A stretch of 53,936 bases of DNA from CAZEIW01 sp964512305 (GTDB lineage: Bacteria > Pseudomonadota > Gammaproteobacteria > Burkholderiales > Burkholderiaceae_F): NCBI GenBank assembly GCA_964512305.1, contig CAZEIW010000171.1, positions 1 through 53,936 of the forward strand. Direction: 5' to 3'. Each line of letters opens with the position of its first letter. The stretch's first letter is position 1. Under the pieces are notes generated by a model. It was not told where the DNA came from, made no database searches, and worked only from the letters and a program-made list of their open reading frames with translations. Position numbers and translations under genes: made by a program. Shown in pieces: positions 15,117-23,170 of this stretch.

Positions 15117-16031
15117 CTAGTTGGAGAGCGCTTTACGCTTCCGCGCGTAGTCCGCGGCCCGCGCCTCGTCCCCTTTCTCTCGATACAGGAGCTCGAGCTC
15201 CTCGAAGACGTCGGCGTCGGGCTGTCCGGCCGCCTCGCCCTCTTGCTCCAGCCGCAGCTGCATGTCGAGCGCTTCCCTGCTGCGCCCGAGCGCGCGCAAT
15301 GTCCAGGCCACCATCCAGCGCGCGCTGCGCAGCGCCTCCGCGTCGTTGCCGCGCTCGCGCAGCCGAACGGCCTGCTCGAACTGGGCGAGGGCCTCGTCGT
15401 ATCGGCCCAGCTGATGCAGCGCATAACCGACGTTGTTGCGGAGCGACGCCTCCCAGCTCCTCGCGGACGGCTGCGACGACGACATCGCGATTTCCAGCGC
15501 CTGCTGTCCGTACCTCAGTTGATCCGCGGGCGCCGTGTCGACGAAGGCCATCATGTGCAGGGCATCGATCGACAGCGCGTCGAGGTTCTCGCGCTTCGCC
15601 AGCTGGAATGCGCTTTGGTAAGCCGTGCGCGCCCGCTCCCGTGCCTCGGGCGTTTGCGAATCCGGAGGATGCGCCGCGGAGGCGTAGGACCGGCCGGTTT
15701 CGAGCCAGTAGCGCACGCGTGCCTCCGGCCCCGCCTTCGCGATCTGCGGCTCGATCGACTGCAGCACCCGCCGGGCCTGCGCGAAGTCCCGCCGCAGGCC
15801 GTACGTTCTGGCGATCTGCGTCTGCAGGATCAGCGCGTCGTCACCGCTGGCGGTCGCCAGCGCGGCGCGGAAGCGCTGCTCGCTCAGCTCGGGATGAGCG
15901 AAGTCCCACAGGGGTGCGACATCGATCGTCCCGGCGCGGCAGCCGAGGGCATACAGGCCAAGGACGGTGACGAGAAAGCGCCGCAGAAGCTCGAACGAAA
16001 AACCGAGGCCGCGGACCGCCGGTCCGGTCAT
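15117..16031 (-). CDS. exported or membrane-anchored TPR-repeat protein
   Basis: 304 residues. An N-terminal hydrophobic stretch (residues about 10-28) ends in ALGC, which resembles but does not fit a standard lipobox, so it is either a lipoprotein or an anchored protein. The rest is helical with TPR-like pairs: QTQIARTYGLRRDFAQARRVL, LRNNVGYALHQLGRYDEALAQFEQAV and RWMVAWTLRALGRSREALDMQLRLE. TPRs mount protein partners; no partner is suggested by the neighbours. ATG 16031 is taken because it gives the signal-like N-terminus; longer upstream frames look non-coding. Confidence 0.65.
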   Translation of the reverse strand: MTGPAVRGLGFSFELLRRFLVTVLGLYALGCRAGTIDVAPLWDFAHPELSEQRFRAALATASGDDALILQTQIARTYGLRRDFAQARRVLQSIEPQIAKAGPEARVRYWLETGRSYASAAHPPDSQTPEARERARTAYQSAFQLAKRENLDALSIDALHMMAFVDTAPADQLRYGQQALEIAMSSSQPSARSWEASLRNNVGYALHQLGRYDEALAQFEQAVRLRERGNDAEALRSARWMVAWTLRALGRSREALDMQLRLEQEGEAAGQPDADVFEELELLYREKGDEARAADYARKRKALSN

Positions 16032-16036
16032 CGCGG

Positions 16037-16102
16037 CTACTTGCGCGCAACGAAATAGATCAGGATCGCGAGGATCACCAATCCGATTGTCATCTCGATC
16101 AT
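16037..16102 (-). CDS. possible 21-residue single-span membrane peptide
   Basis: The minus strand encodes Met-Ile-Glu-Met-Thr followed by an unbroken hydrophobic run (GLVILAILIYFV) and a basic end (ARK), then TAG. That shape is typical of tiny membrane peptides. It lies five bases upstream of the TPR gene start on the same strand. No good ribosome site is visible and its length alone cannot prove it is real. Confidence 0.3.
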   Translation of the reverse strand: MIEMTIGLVILAILIYFVARK

Positions 16103-16163
16103 CGTCGACGGGCCCGTCACGCTTGTACGCGCTGATGATACCCGGGCCCGCCGACACCGGGCC

Positions 16164-16445
16164 TCAGGCGGGCACGGCCTGACCGGCCACGCCGGAGGCC
16201 TCGTTGCGGCCGGCGTAATCCCTCGCCGCCAGCAGGTACAGCGCACGCAGGGCGAGTGCCACAGCGAGGCCGGCGACAGTCCATTCCATGCCGGGGACGA
16301 TGATCTGCACGCGCTCGACACTATTGGACGAGGCGGCAAACGCAGCCACGATCAGCAGCACCGGCGCGAGGATCGCGCTCAGCGAAAAGAGGCGGAGGAA
16401 AGTCGGCCGCACCGTAGCGAGCGACGAAAGGTTCTGGTCAGCCAT
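16164..16445 (-). CDS. small membrane protein of unknown function
   Basis: 93 residues with two clear hydrophobic segments (about residues 19-41 and 52-72) and an Arg-rich connector, so probably a two-span inner-membrane protein. Nothing identifies a family. A good GGGAGATC box precedes the ATG. It is transcribed toward the TPR gene, and the 61-base gap to the tiny membrane reading frame makes a shared transcript possible. Confidence 0.6.
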   Translation of the reverse strand: MADQNLSSLATVRPTFLRLFSLSAILAPVLLIVAAFAASSNSVERVQIIVPGMEWTVAGLAVALALRALYLLAARDYAGRNEASGVAGQAVPA

Positions 16446-16599
16446 GAAGATCTCCCGATGGGTTGAAGTGGAACACGGCGCAACTTTGAACTCTCATCGT
16501 GAACCACACCTGAACCGGAAGGCCGCCGCCGTTCATCGCCCGTTCAGCCGCCGCGCGGGATCGACCGGCGTGACCCCGGTCGCCACGACGCTCGCGTCT

Positions 16600-16625
16600 C
16601 CCCTCTCCCGCTTGCGGGAGAGGGG
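16600..16625. repeat. intergenic palindromic repeat, copy 2 (perfect)
   Basis: Same 12-base arms as copy 1, around a TT loop. It lies between divergent genes (small membrane protein minus, FAD oxidase plus), so it cannot be a simple transcript terminator here. The flank GAGAGGGGAGCTTGAAG resembles the flank of the copy at 53779-53804. Confidence 0.85.
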
Positions 16626-16721
16626 AGCTTGAAGGTCGTTCGCGCTGCGGAATCTGCACTGGCGGCGCCGAGGGTCCGCTGGTACGGTAGCGGGGTTGCC
16701 AACCCTTGAACACCTCGCCGC

Positions 16722-18122
16722 ATGGACGAACGCGCGATTTCGGAATTGAGCACCCGGCTTCGAGGCGCGCTGCTGCGCGCGGGCGAACCCGAGTACGAGC
16801 TCGCGCGCTCGATCTGGAACGGCATGACGGTCTGGCGTCCGTCGTTGATCGCGCGCGTGGCAGGCAGCGCCGATGTCATCGCCTGCGTGGACTTCGCCCG
16901 CGACCAGGGGGTGCAGCTGTCGATCCGCGGCGGCGGCCACAACGTGGCGGGCACGGCCCTGTGCGAGGGCGGCCTCACCATCGACATGAGCCGCCAGCGG
17001 GCGGTGGCCGTCGATCCCGGACGCGCGATCGTGCGAGTGGAAGCGGGCGCCACGTGGGGCGACGTCGACCGTGCGTCTCAGCCGCTCGGGCTGGCCGTTC
17101 CGAGCGGCATCGTATCGGCCACGGGCGTTGCCGGCCTGACGATGGGCGGAGGGTTCGGCTGGACGTCGCGCAAGTTCGGATTCACCGCCGACAACCTCGT
17201 CGCGTTCGACATCGTGACGGCCGACGGCCGGCTGCGCCGCGCCAGCGCGGCCGAGAACGCCGATCTGTACTGGGCGGTCCGCGGCGGCGGCGGCAACTTC
17301 GGCGCGGTTACGTCCTTCGAGTTCGATGCGCACCGGCTCGGTCCGGTGGTGCCGTGCGGCATCGTCGTCCACCCGCTGACGCACGCCCGCGCGGTGATCC
17401 GCCGCTTTCGGGAAGCGTGCGCGGCCGCTCCCGATGATCTGTGCTGCCTGCTCGTGCTGCGCAATGCCCCGGAAGCCCCCTTCCTGCCGAAGGAAGTGCA
17501 TGGCACCCCGATCGCAGCGATCGCCGCCTGCTGGGCCGGCGATCCGGCGGCCGGCGCCCCGGCGATGCACTCGCTGAAGACCCTGGGGCAGCCGCTCGCC
17601 GACACGATCGAGGCGAAACCGTTTGTCGCCCACCAGACGATGTTCGATGCGGGCCAGCCGTTCGGCCGGCGCTACTACTGGAAGTCGCATTTCTTCGACG
17701 AGATCGGCGACGGACTGATCGAAGCGCTGGTCGAGCACGGCGAGACCCTCCCGTCCCCGTACTCGGCCGTGCTCCTGATGCAGCTCGGCGGCGCACCGGC
17801 GCGCCTCGACCCCGGCCTGAGCGCGGTCGGCATGCGCAGCGCGAATTTCATCCTGAACATCCAGGCGGCGTGGGAGCGGGCCGAAGACGACGCACGAAAT
17901 CTGGAATGGGCGCGGCGCTGCTGGGAGACCGCGCGGCCGTTTGCGACCGGCGGCGTTTACGTCAACTTCATGACGGCCGACGAAGGCGAGGCGCGCCTGC
18001 GCGCCGCCTATGCTGAGCCGATCCTGTCACGATTGCGCGCGATCAAGTCGCAGTGGGATCCGGGCAACCTCTTCCACGGCGCGCAGAACATCACGCCGCT
18101 TCCGGCTTCGACACGCGATTGA
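16722..18122 (+). CDS. FAD-linked oxidase with berberine-bridge (BBE) C-terminus
   Basis: 466 residues. The p-cresol-methylhydroxylase-type FAD domain starts with LSIRGGGHNVAGTAL (His73 is the likely covalent FAD site). The glycine-rich segment SGIVSATGVAGLTMGGGFGW continues it; where bicovalent enzymes have a Cys, this has none, so a single covalent bond is expected as in 6-hydroxynicotine oxidase. The C-terminal BBE signature is QWDPGNLFHGAQNI. Enzymes of this kind oxidise amines, sugars or plant-type metabolites using O2; the substrate is unknown. The ATG lies at the family start. It appears to be transcribed alone; the kinase gene begins 81 bases downstream on the same strand. Confidence 0.85.
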   Translation: MDERAISELSTRLRGALLRAGEPEYELARSIWNGMTVWRPSLIARVAGSADVIACVDFARDQGVQLSIRGGGHNVAGTALCEGGLTIDMSRQRAVAVDPGRAIVRVEAGATWGDVDRASQPLGLAVPSGIVSATGVAGLTMGGGFGWTSRKFGFTADNLVAFDIVTADGRLRRASAAENADLYWAVRGGGGNFGAVTSFEFDAHRLGPVVPCGIVVHPLTHARAVIRRFREACAAAPDDLCCLLVLRNAPEAPFLPKEVHGTPIAAIAACWAGDPAAGAPAMHSLKTLGQPLADTIEAKPFVAHQTMFDAGQPFGRRYYWKSHFFDEIGDGLIEALVEHGETLPSPYSAVLLMQLGGAPARLDPGLSAVGMRSANFILNIQAAWERAEDDARNLEWARRCWETARPFATGGVYVNFMTADEGEARLRAAYAEPILSRLRAIKSQWDPGNLFHGAQNITPLPASTRD

Positions 18123-18203
18123 GGCGGCAACAGGCCGCGCGCGGACCCCGAAGGGTAGGTGCCGGCGTATATTCGATCCACGCGCTGATCTCTCGAGCTC
18201 GAA

Positions 18204-19238
18204 ATGACTGGCACATTCGGCAATTATCAGCTCCTCGCCGAGATTGGCCACGGGAGTTCGGCGCGCGTATACACAGCGAAGTCCGGCTCGGGTCCGGCGG
18301 TTGCGCTGAAAGTCTTCGATCTCGGGAAGAGCGAAGACAGTCTGGCGGCCGTGCTGCGATTCTTCGAGAAGGAGTTGGGCGTCGTGCGCTCGCTCGACCA
18401 CCCGAACATCGTCAAGTACCTTGACGCCGGGACGGTCGGGGATACGCCCTACGTTGCGATGGAATTGTTTGGCGCCGGGACTCTGGAGGAGCGTCTCCGC
18501 CGGTCTTCGTTCCTGAACGTCGATGATGTCACCGCCGTGCTCGAGCCGCTCGCCGATGCGATCGACTATGCGCACGGACGGCGCCTTTTGCACCGCGACA
18601 TCAAGCCCTCCAACATACTGTTCACCGACTCGGGAAGGCCGGTTCTTTCGGACTTCGGCATCGCCCACGTGCTTCCGTCTCGCGAATCCACGATCGGACC
18701 CGGTTTCGAGACGATCTTTGGGACTGCGGAATACATGGCGCCCGAAGTGATGCAAGAGGCGCCCCCGTCGCCGGCTTCGGACATCTACTCGCTCGGCATG
18801 ACGGTCTATTTCGCTCTCTCCGGGAAATTCCCCACCGATGGGGGGACTCCATTTACTCGCTCGCGCGCCCGCGTCGAAGGCCACCTCGTTCCGCTCATGC
18901 AGCGCAATCCTGCCGTGTCGGCACCCGTCAGTCATGCAGTCATGACCGCCATTGCGACCGAACCCGGGAGCCGCTACAAGTCGGCGCGCGCGTTTGCCGC
19001 TGCACTGCGAGTGAGCGCGTCTGTCGCGCCGGAGGGCTGGCACCCGCCGCCGGAGCCCGTTCAGGAGTCCGCCCCGCGTAGAGAGAGGGCGCCCGGACCG
19101 CAGAGCACTCCGAAAGCGGAGGTCGCGTCCGATGCCCCTCGGAAGAAGAGCTGGCTGGACTATTGGCGATACGTTGTCGTGCCGATCGTCATCGCCATCG
19201 TCAGCGCCATTGCGAGCTGGTTGTCGCGGAAGAATTGA
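18204..19238 (+). CDS. membrane-anchored Ser/Thr protein kinase (PknB/Hanks type)
   Basis: 344 residues. The kinase domain spans about residues 7-270: glycine loop GHGSSARV, VALK lysine (Lys36), catalytic loop HRDIKPSN (Asp132), DFG at 150-152, and APE after the activation segment GTAEYM. All catalytic residues are present. A Pro/Ala-rich linker (about 275-315) leads to one transmembrane helix (about 320-340) close to the C-terminus, leaving only a few residues outside. So there is no PASTA or other sensor domain, and the kinase would face the cytoplasm. No phosphatase or FHA gene is adjacent. The 3' end overlaps the convergent O-methyltransferase gene by 38 bases. Confidence 0.9.
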   Translation: MTGTFGNYQLLAEIGHGSSARVYTAKSGSGPAVALKVFDLGKSEDSLAAVLRFFEKELGVVRSLDHPNIVKYLDAGTVGDTPYVAMELFGAGTLEERLRRSSFLNVDDVTAVLEPLADAIDYAHGRRLLHRDIKPSNILFTDSGRPVLSDFGIAHVLPSRESTIGPGFETIFGTAEYMAPEVMQEAPPSPASDIYSLGMTVYFALSGKFPTDGGTPFTRSRARVEGHLVPLMQRNPAVSAPVSHAVMTAIATEPGSRYKSARAFAAALRVSASVAPEGWHPPPEPVQESAPRRERAPGPQSTPKAEVASDAPRKKSWLDYWRYVVVPIVIAIVSAIASWLSRKN

Positions 19239-19908
19239 CCACCTGGATCACCGCAAGCCCATCGTAACCCTTGACGCCGACGGTCTGGATCGCCGTGCCC
19301 GTCACGCGGGGCTCCGACCGGATCCGGTCGAACAGCGCACGCGTCCCGCGCACGCTCCTGTCGGTGCTGGCCGCGTCGGCCACCGCGCCGCTGCGAACGA
19401 CGTTGTCGACGATGATCAAGCTGCCCGGACGCGTCAGCTTCAGCGACCAGTCGAAGTAGTGCGGGTTGTTTTCCTTGTCGGCGTCGATGAACACGAGATC
19501 GAACGGAGCGACGCCCTCGCCTACGATCTGCGGCAGCAGATCGAGTGCGGCACCGACGCGCACTTCGACCCGCGCGGCGAGGCCGGCGCGCTCGAGGTTG
19601 GCGCGGGCGACCGCCGCGTGCCTGGGCTCGTACTCGAGCGAGATCATCCGCGCGCCGGGATCGCCGGCCGCAAGCGCCCTGCCGAGCCATATCGCGCTGT
19701 ACCCGCCGAGCGTGCCGATCTCGAGGATCCGCCGCGCGTCGACCAGGCGCGCGAGCATGTGCAGCAGCTTTCCCTGGTTCGGCGCGACCTGGATCTCGGG
19801 CAGACCGGCGGCCTTGCCCGCAGCCAGTGCGGCCTCGAGCACCGGATCGGATAGCGAAAGCGCGGCTTCGAAGTAGTGATCGACGGCTTCCCAGGTCGCT
19901 TCATTCAT
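19201..19908 (-). CDS. class I SAM-dependent O-methyltransferase, caffeoyl-CoA/catechol type
   Basis: 235 residues. The SAM motif is LEIGTLGGYSAIWLGRAL (about residue 63), with motif II around SLEYEP and the metal-binding FIDADKENNPHYF (residues about 138-150), as in divalent-metal-dependent catechol or caffeoyl-CoA O-methyltransferases. VGVKGYDGLAVIQVV near the end matches the family terminal strands. It would methylate a hydroxyl on a small aromatic. The stop lies inside the 3' end of the convergent kinase gene (38-base overlap). It seems to be a single-gene unit. Confidence 0.88.
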   Translation of the reverse strand: MNEATWEAVDHYFEAALSLSDPVLEAALAAGKAAGLPEIQVAPNQGKLLHMLARLVDARRILEIGTLGGYSAIWLGRALAAGDPGARMISLEYEPRHAAVARANLERAGLAARVEVRVGAALDLLPQIVGEGVAPFDLVFIDADKENNPHYFDWSLKLTRPGSLIIVDNVVRSGAVADAASTDRSVRGTRALFDRIRSEPRVTGTAIQTVGVKGYDGLAVIQVVNSSATTSSQWR

Positions 19909-20106
19909 CTCGGGTTCCTCGGGTTCCCTGCGCGCGTGGCCAAAGCGCCCTCCTTCGGGGGGATCGCCGTGCCCTATGCAGGGCCTTGTCGACCGCAGCC
20001 TCGTCGATCACGATCACGATTCTCCAGGCCACGACCGATCGACGGCGCGCTCAGTCTAATGCCGCAGCGGCGTTGCCCGAACGAAACGTATCGGAAGGAA
20101 ACCCGG

Positions 20107-20934
20107 ATGAGCCTCTTGCGGCATGTGTTCGTTCTTCTCCTCACCGCGGCGGGGTTGGTCGGTGCGGCGGGCGCGGACAACGGGAAGATCCAGGTGCAGT
20201 GGCTCGGCCAGGCCGCGTTCAAGATTACCAGCGTGAATGGCAAGGTCATCGTGATCGACCCGTACCTGACGGCCAACCCGAAGACGCCGGAGCAGTACCG
20301 CAAGCTCGAAGCGCTGGGCAAGGTCGATCTGATCCTGGTGACGCACGGGCACCTGGATCATTTCCTCGACGCCCCAGCGCTGGCGAAAATGAACAACGCG
20401 CCGATCTGGGCACCGGCCGGCCTCGCGCAGTCGATGCAGACCCTCGGCATCGTGCCGGTTCCGCTCGCCAACCGGATGAACAAGGGCGGCAGCATCACGC
20501 CCTTCGGCCCCGGCGGCGTGCGAATCACGATGACGCACGCCGAGCACAGCTCGGAGCTCGTCTGGCGCAATCCCGAAACCGGCAAGGACGAGACTCACGT
20601 CGGCGGCGAACCCTGCGGCTTCGTCATCGAGTTGGAGAACGGATTCAGGATCTGGCACATGGGCGACACCGGTTTGTACGGCGACATGCGCATGCTCGGC
20701 GAGCTTTACAAGCCCGACCTGCTCCTGGTGCCGATCGGCGGCGGCCAGTTCGTGATGAACCCGTCCGATGCCGCGTTCGCCACGCGCGAGCTGATCAAGC
20801 CCAAATCGGCAATCCCCATGCACTACGGCACGACGCCGGCGCTGAGCGGCACGCCCGAGGAATACATCAAGGCGCTCGGGGCCGCGCCGGTCAAGGTGAT
20901 GGCGATCAAGCCGGGGGATGTGGTGGAGTTTTAG
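20107..20934 (+). CDS. metallo-beta-lactamase-fold metal-dependent hydrolase (UPF0173-like)
   Basis: 275 residues. A signal peptide (residues 1-23, cleavage near GAAGA) suggests a periplasmic enzyme, which is unusual for this family. The fold's zinc motif THGHLDHF (His80, His82, Asp84, His85), a later His-containing segment (MTHAEHSSE), GDTGLYGDM and the closing MHYGT His supply the remaining ligands. The overall pattern fits the L-ascorbate-lactonase-like/UPF0173 group. The reaction is unknown. ATG 20107 is selected by AAGGAAA upstream. The gene is followed by a palindromic repeat, then the CoA-ester operon. Confidence 0.85.
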   Translation: MSLLRHVFVLLLTAAGLVGAAGADNGKIQVQWLGQAAFKITSVNGKVIVIDPYLTANPKTPEQYRKLEALGKVDLILVTHGHLDHFLDAPALAKMNNAPIWAPAGLAQSMQTLGIVPVPLANRMNKGGSITPFGPGGVRITMTHAEHSSELVWRNPETGKDETHVGGEPCGFVIELENGFRIWHMGDTGLYGDMRMLGELYKPDLLLVPIGGGQFVMNPSDAAFATRELIKPKSAIPMHYGTTPALSGTPEEYIKALGAAPVKVMAIKPGDVVEF

Positions 20935-20939
20935 GGGTG

Positions 20940-21020
20940 CCCTCACCCCCGGCCCTCTCCCGCGGAGCGGGAGAGGGGAGTTCTTGTGATGGCCGCGAAG
21001 CGGGAGAGAGGAGTTTCTTG
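20940..21020. repeat. intergenic palindromic repeat, copy 3, with a partial second unit
   Basis: A full unit (20940-20979) has the CCTCACCCCCGG lead-in seen in other copies, then arms CCCTCTCCCGC / GCGGGAGAGGG around GGA. It is followed by AGTTCTTG and a second half-unit (GCGGGAGAGAGGAGTTTCTTG, about 20997-21018), so the right half has been duplicated. It lies between the MBL hydrolase gene and the CoA-ester operon on the same strand. Confidence 0.8.
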
Positions 21021-21122
21021 CGGCGGCCGCGCCGCAGCATCGAGCCGCCGGCATCGATTGCGTGCAGGCGGCGTTGGCGTCATGCTTGGCGGCCTTTTCG
21101 GGAGCTCAGGCCGCCGGCAACG

Positions 21123-21974
21123 ATGACCCCGGATTCCAACCCCTGGCAGGACTGGCTCGGCCGCACCGAGCGGCGCGTCGATCAAGTCTGTGCCGCGCCG
21201 CTGGCGGCGCTCGCGGCAACGCTGGACCGTGACGATCCGCCGCCGGCGCCAGGCGCGGAAGTCCCGCCGTTGTGGCACTGGCTGTACTTCACGCCGCTCG
21301 CCCGGCAAAGCGACCTCGGACCCGACGGTCATCCGCAGCGGGGCGGCTTCCTGCCGCCGGTGCCGCTGCCGCGCCGCATGTGGGCGGGAGGAAGACTCGA
21401 ATTCGAACACCCGCTGCAGGTCGGCGAGGAGGCCCAACGGACGTCCCGGATCGTCGACATACGCACCCGGGAGGGTCGCAGCGGCTCGCTCGTATTCGTG
21501 ACGGTGCGGCACGAGATCGCGCAGGCGCATCGGGTCGCGATCACCGAGGAGCACGACATCGTCTACCGCGGCGATCCGCGTCCCGATGCTCCCCCGCCCG
21601 CCCGCGAGGCCGCGCCCTCGAACGAGAGCTTCGCGCGCGAAATGGCGCCCGACCCCGTGCTGCTGTTCCGCTATTCGGCGCTGACCTTCAACGGCCACCG
21701 GATCCACTACGACCGCCGCTACGTGACCGAGGTCGAGGGCTACCCTGGCCTGGTCGTGCACGGTCCCTTGATCGCGACGCTACTGCTCGACCTGCTGCGC
21801 CGCGAGCGTCCGCAGGCGCGCGTGCGGAACTTCGCGTTCAGAGCCTTGAGCCCCTTGTTCGACACCCATCGCTTCGCCGTGTGCGGGCGCCCCGATGGCG
21901 AGCGCGGCTTCGCGCTGTGGGCGCGCGACCACGAGGGCACGCTGGCGATGCAGGCCGGCGCCAGGATCGCCTGA
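21123..21974 (+). CDS. MaoC/FAS1-like acyl-CoA hydratase (mesaconyl- or itaconyl-CoA hydratase type)
   Basis: 283 residues in two hotdog halves: a FAS1-like N-terminal half (about 1-150) and a MaoC-like C-terminal half. The active-site signature is TFNGHRIHYDRRYV (about residue 200) followed by EGYPGLVVHGPL, as in the HTD2-like/mesaconyl-C4-CoA hydratase group. It would add water across an enoyl-CoA double bond. Its place as first gene of a run with a CoA-transferase and a CitE-like lyase supports a C5-dicarboxylyl-CoA substrate. The ATG 21123 gives the family N-terminus; longer frames upstream run into repeat DNA. The exact substrate is inference. Confidence 0.82.
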   Translation: MTPDSNPWQDWLGRTERRVDQVCAAPLAALAATLDRDDPPPAPGAEVPPLWHWLYFTPLARQSDLGPDGHPQRGGFLPPVPLPRRMWAGGRLEFEHPLQVGEEAQRTSRIVDIRTREGRSGSLVFVTVRHEIAQAHRVAITEEHDIVYRGDPRPDAPPPAREAAPSNESFAREMAPDPVLLFRYSALTFNGHRIHYDRRYVTEVEGYPGLVVHGPLIATLLLDLLRRERPQARVRNFAFRALSPLFDTHRFAVCGRPDGERGFALWARDHEGTLAMQAGARIA

Positions 21975-21993
21975 GCGGGTATTTGCCGCACCG

Positions 21994-23157
21994 ATGCCGA
22001 AGACAGGCGGCGAACGCTACCCGGAGATCCGCGACGCGGTGCGCTCGATATGCGCCCGGTTTCCCGACGAGTACCACCGCCGGATCGACGAGCAGCGCGC
22101 GTATCCGGAGGCCTTCGTCGACGCGCTGACCGGTGCCGGCTGGCTGGCCGCGATGATTCCGCAGGAATACGGGGGCTCCGGACTGGGCCTCGCCGAGGCG
22201 TCGGTGATCATGGAGGAGATCAACCGCAGCGGCGGCAACTCGGGGGCCTGCCACGGCCAGATGTACAACATGGGAACCCTGCTGCGCCACGGCTCCGAGG
22301 CGCAGAAGCAGCACTACCTGCCGAAGATCGCCCGCGGAGAGTGGCGCCTGCAATCGATGGGCGTCACGGAACCCGGCACCGGCACCGACACGACCCGGAT
22401 CAGGACCACGGCGGTGAGAAAGGGCGACCGCTACGTGGTCAACGGCCAGAAGGTGTGGATCTCGCGCGTGCAGCACTCCGACTGGATGATCCTGCTCGCC
22501 CGGACCACGCCGCTCGCCGAAGTGACGAAGAAGTCGGAGGGCATGTCGATCTTCATGGTCGACCTCCGGCAGGCGGTCGATGCCGGCATGACGGTGCGGC
22601 CGATCCTCAACATGGTCAACCACGAGACCAACGAGCTGTTCTTCGACAACCTCGAGATCCCGGCCGAGAACCTGATCGGCCGCGAAGGCCAGGGGTTCAG
22701 GTACATCCTCGACGGACTGAACGCGGAGCGCACGCTGATCGCGGCCGAATGCGTCGGCGATGGCCGCTGGTTCATCGAGCGCGTCGCCCGCTACGCCCGC
22801 GAGCGCGTCGTCTTCGGGCGCCCGATCGGGCAGAACCAGGGTGTCCAGTTCCCGATCGCCGAGGCCCACATCGAGATCGAGGCGGCCGACCTGATGCGCT
22901 GGCAGGCATGCGAGCTGTTCGACGCCGGCCAGCCCTGCGGCGCCCAGGCCAACATGGCGAAGTACCTGGCGGCCAAGGCGTCGTGGGAAGCGGGCAACGC
23001 CTGCCTCCAGTTCCACGGCGGCTACGGCTTCGCGCACGAGTACGACGTCGAGCGCAAGTTCCGCGAGACCCGCCTCTATCAAGTGGCGCCGATCTCGACC
23101 AACCTGATCCTGTCCTACGTGGCCGAGCACGTGCTCGGGCTGCCGCGCTCGTTCTGA
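21994..23157 (+). CDS. acyl-CoA dehydrogenase
   Basis: 387 residues with the full ACAD fold: helical N-domain, beta middle domain (QSMGVTEPGTGTDTTRIRTTA holds the FAD-contacting Ser/Thr run) and C-terminal helices ending FHGGYGFAHEYDVERKFRE. The FHGG-GF motif is typical; the catalytic glutamate is not certain by eye because its position varies by subfamily. It would introduce an alpha-beta double bond into an acyl-CoA. It starts 19 bases after the hydratase stop and is followed within 13 bases by the CoA-transferase, so these are one operon. A methylsuccinyl-CoA- or isobutyryl-type substrate is plausible from context only. Confidence 0.9.
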   Translation: MPKTGGERYPEIRDAVRSICARFPDEYHRRIDEQRAYPEAFVDALTGAGWLAAMIPQEYGGSGLGLAEASVIMEEINRSGGNSGACHGQMYNMGTLLRHGSEAQKQHYLPKIARGEWRLQSMGVTEPGTGTDTTRIRTTAVRKGDRYVVNGQKVWISRVQHSDWMILLARTTPLAEVTKKSEGMSIFMVDLRQAVDAGMTVRPILNMVNHETNELFFDNLEIPAENLIGREGQGFRYILDGLNAERTLIAAECVGDGRWFIERVARYARERVVFGRPIGQNQGVQFPIAEAHIEIEAADLMRWQACELFDAGQPCGAQANMAKYLAAKASWEAGNACLQFHGGYGFAHEYDVERKFRETRLYQVAPISTNLILSYVAEHVLGLPRSF

Positions 23158-23170
23158 AGGGGACCGTTCG

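Noticed and set aside
20400..20420. Possible beta-lactamase activity of the MBL-fold protein
   Set aside because: The motif order and the absence of the loops of class B beta-lactamases point to the UPF0173-type hydrolase group instead.
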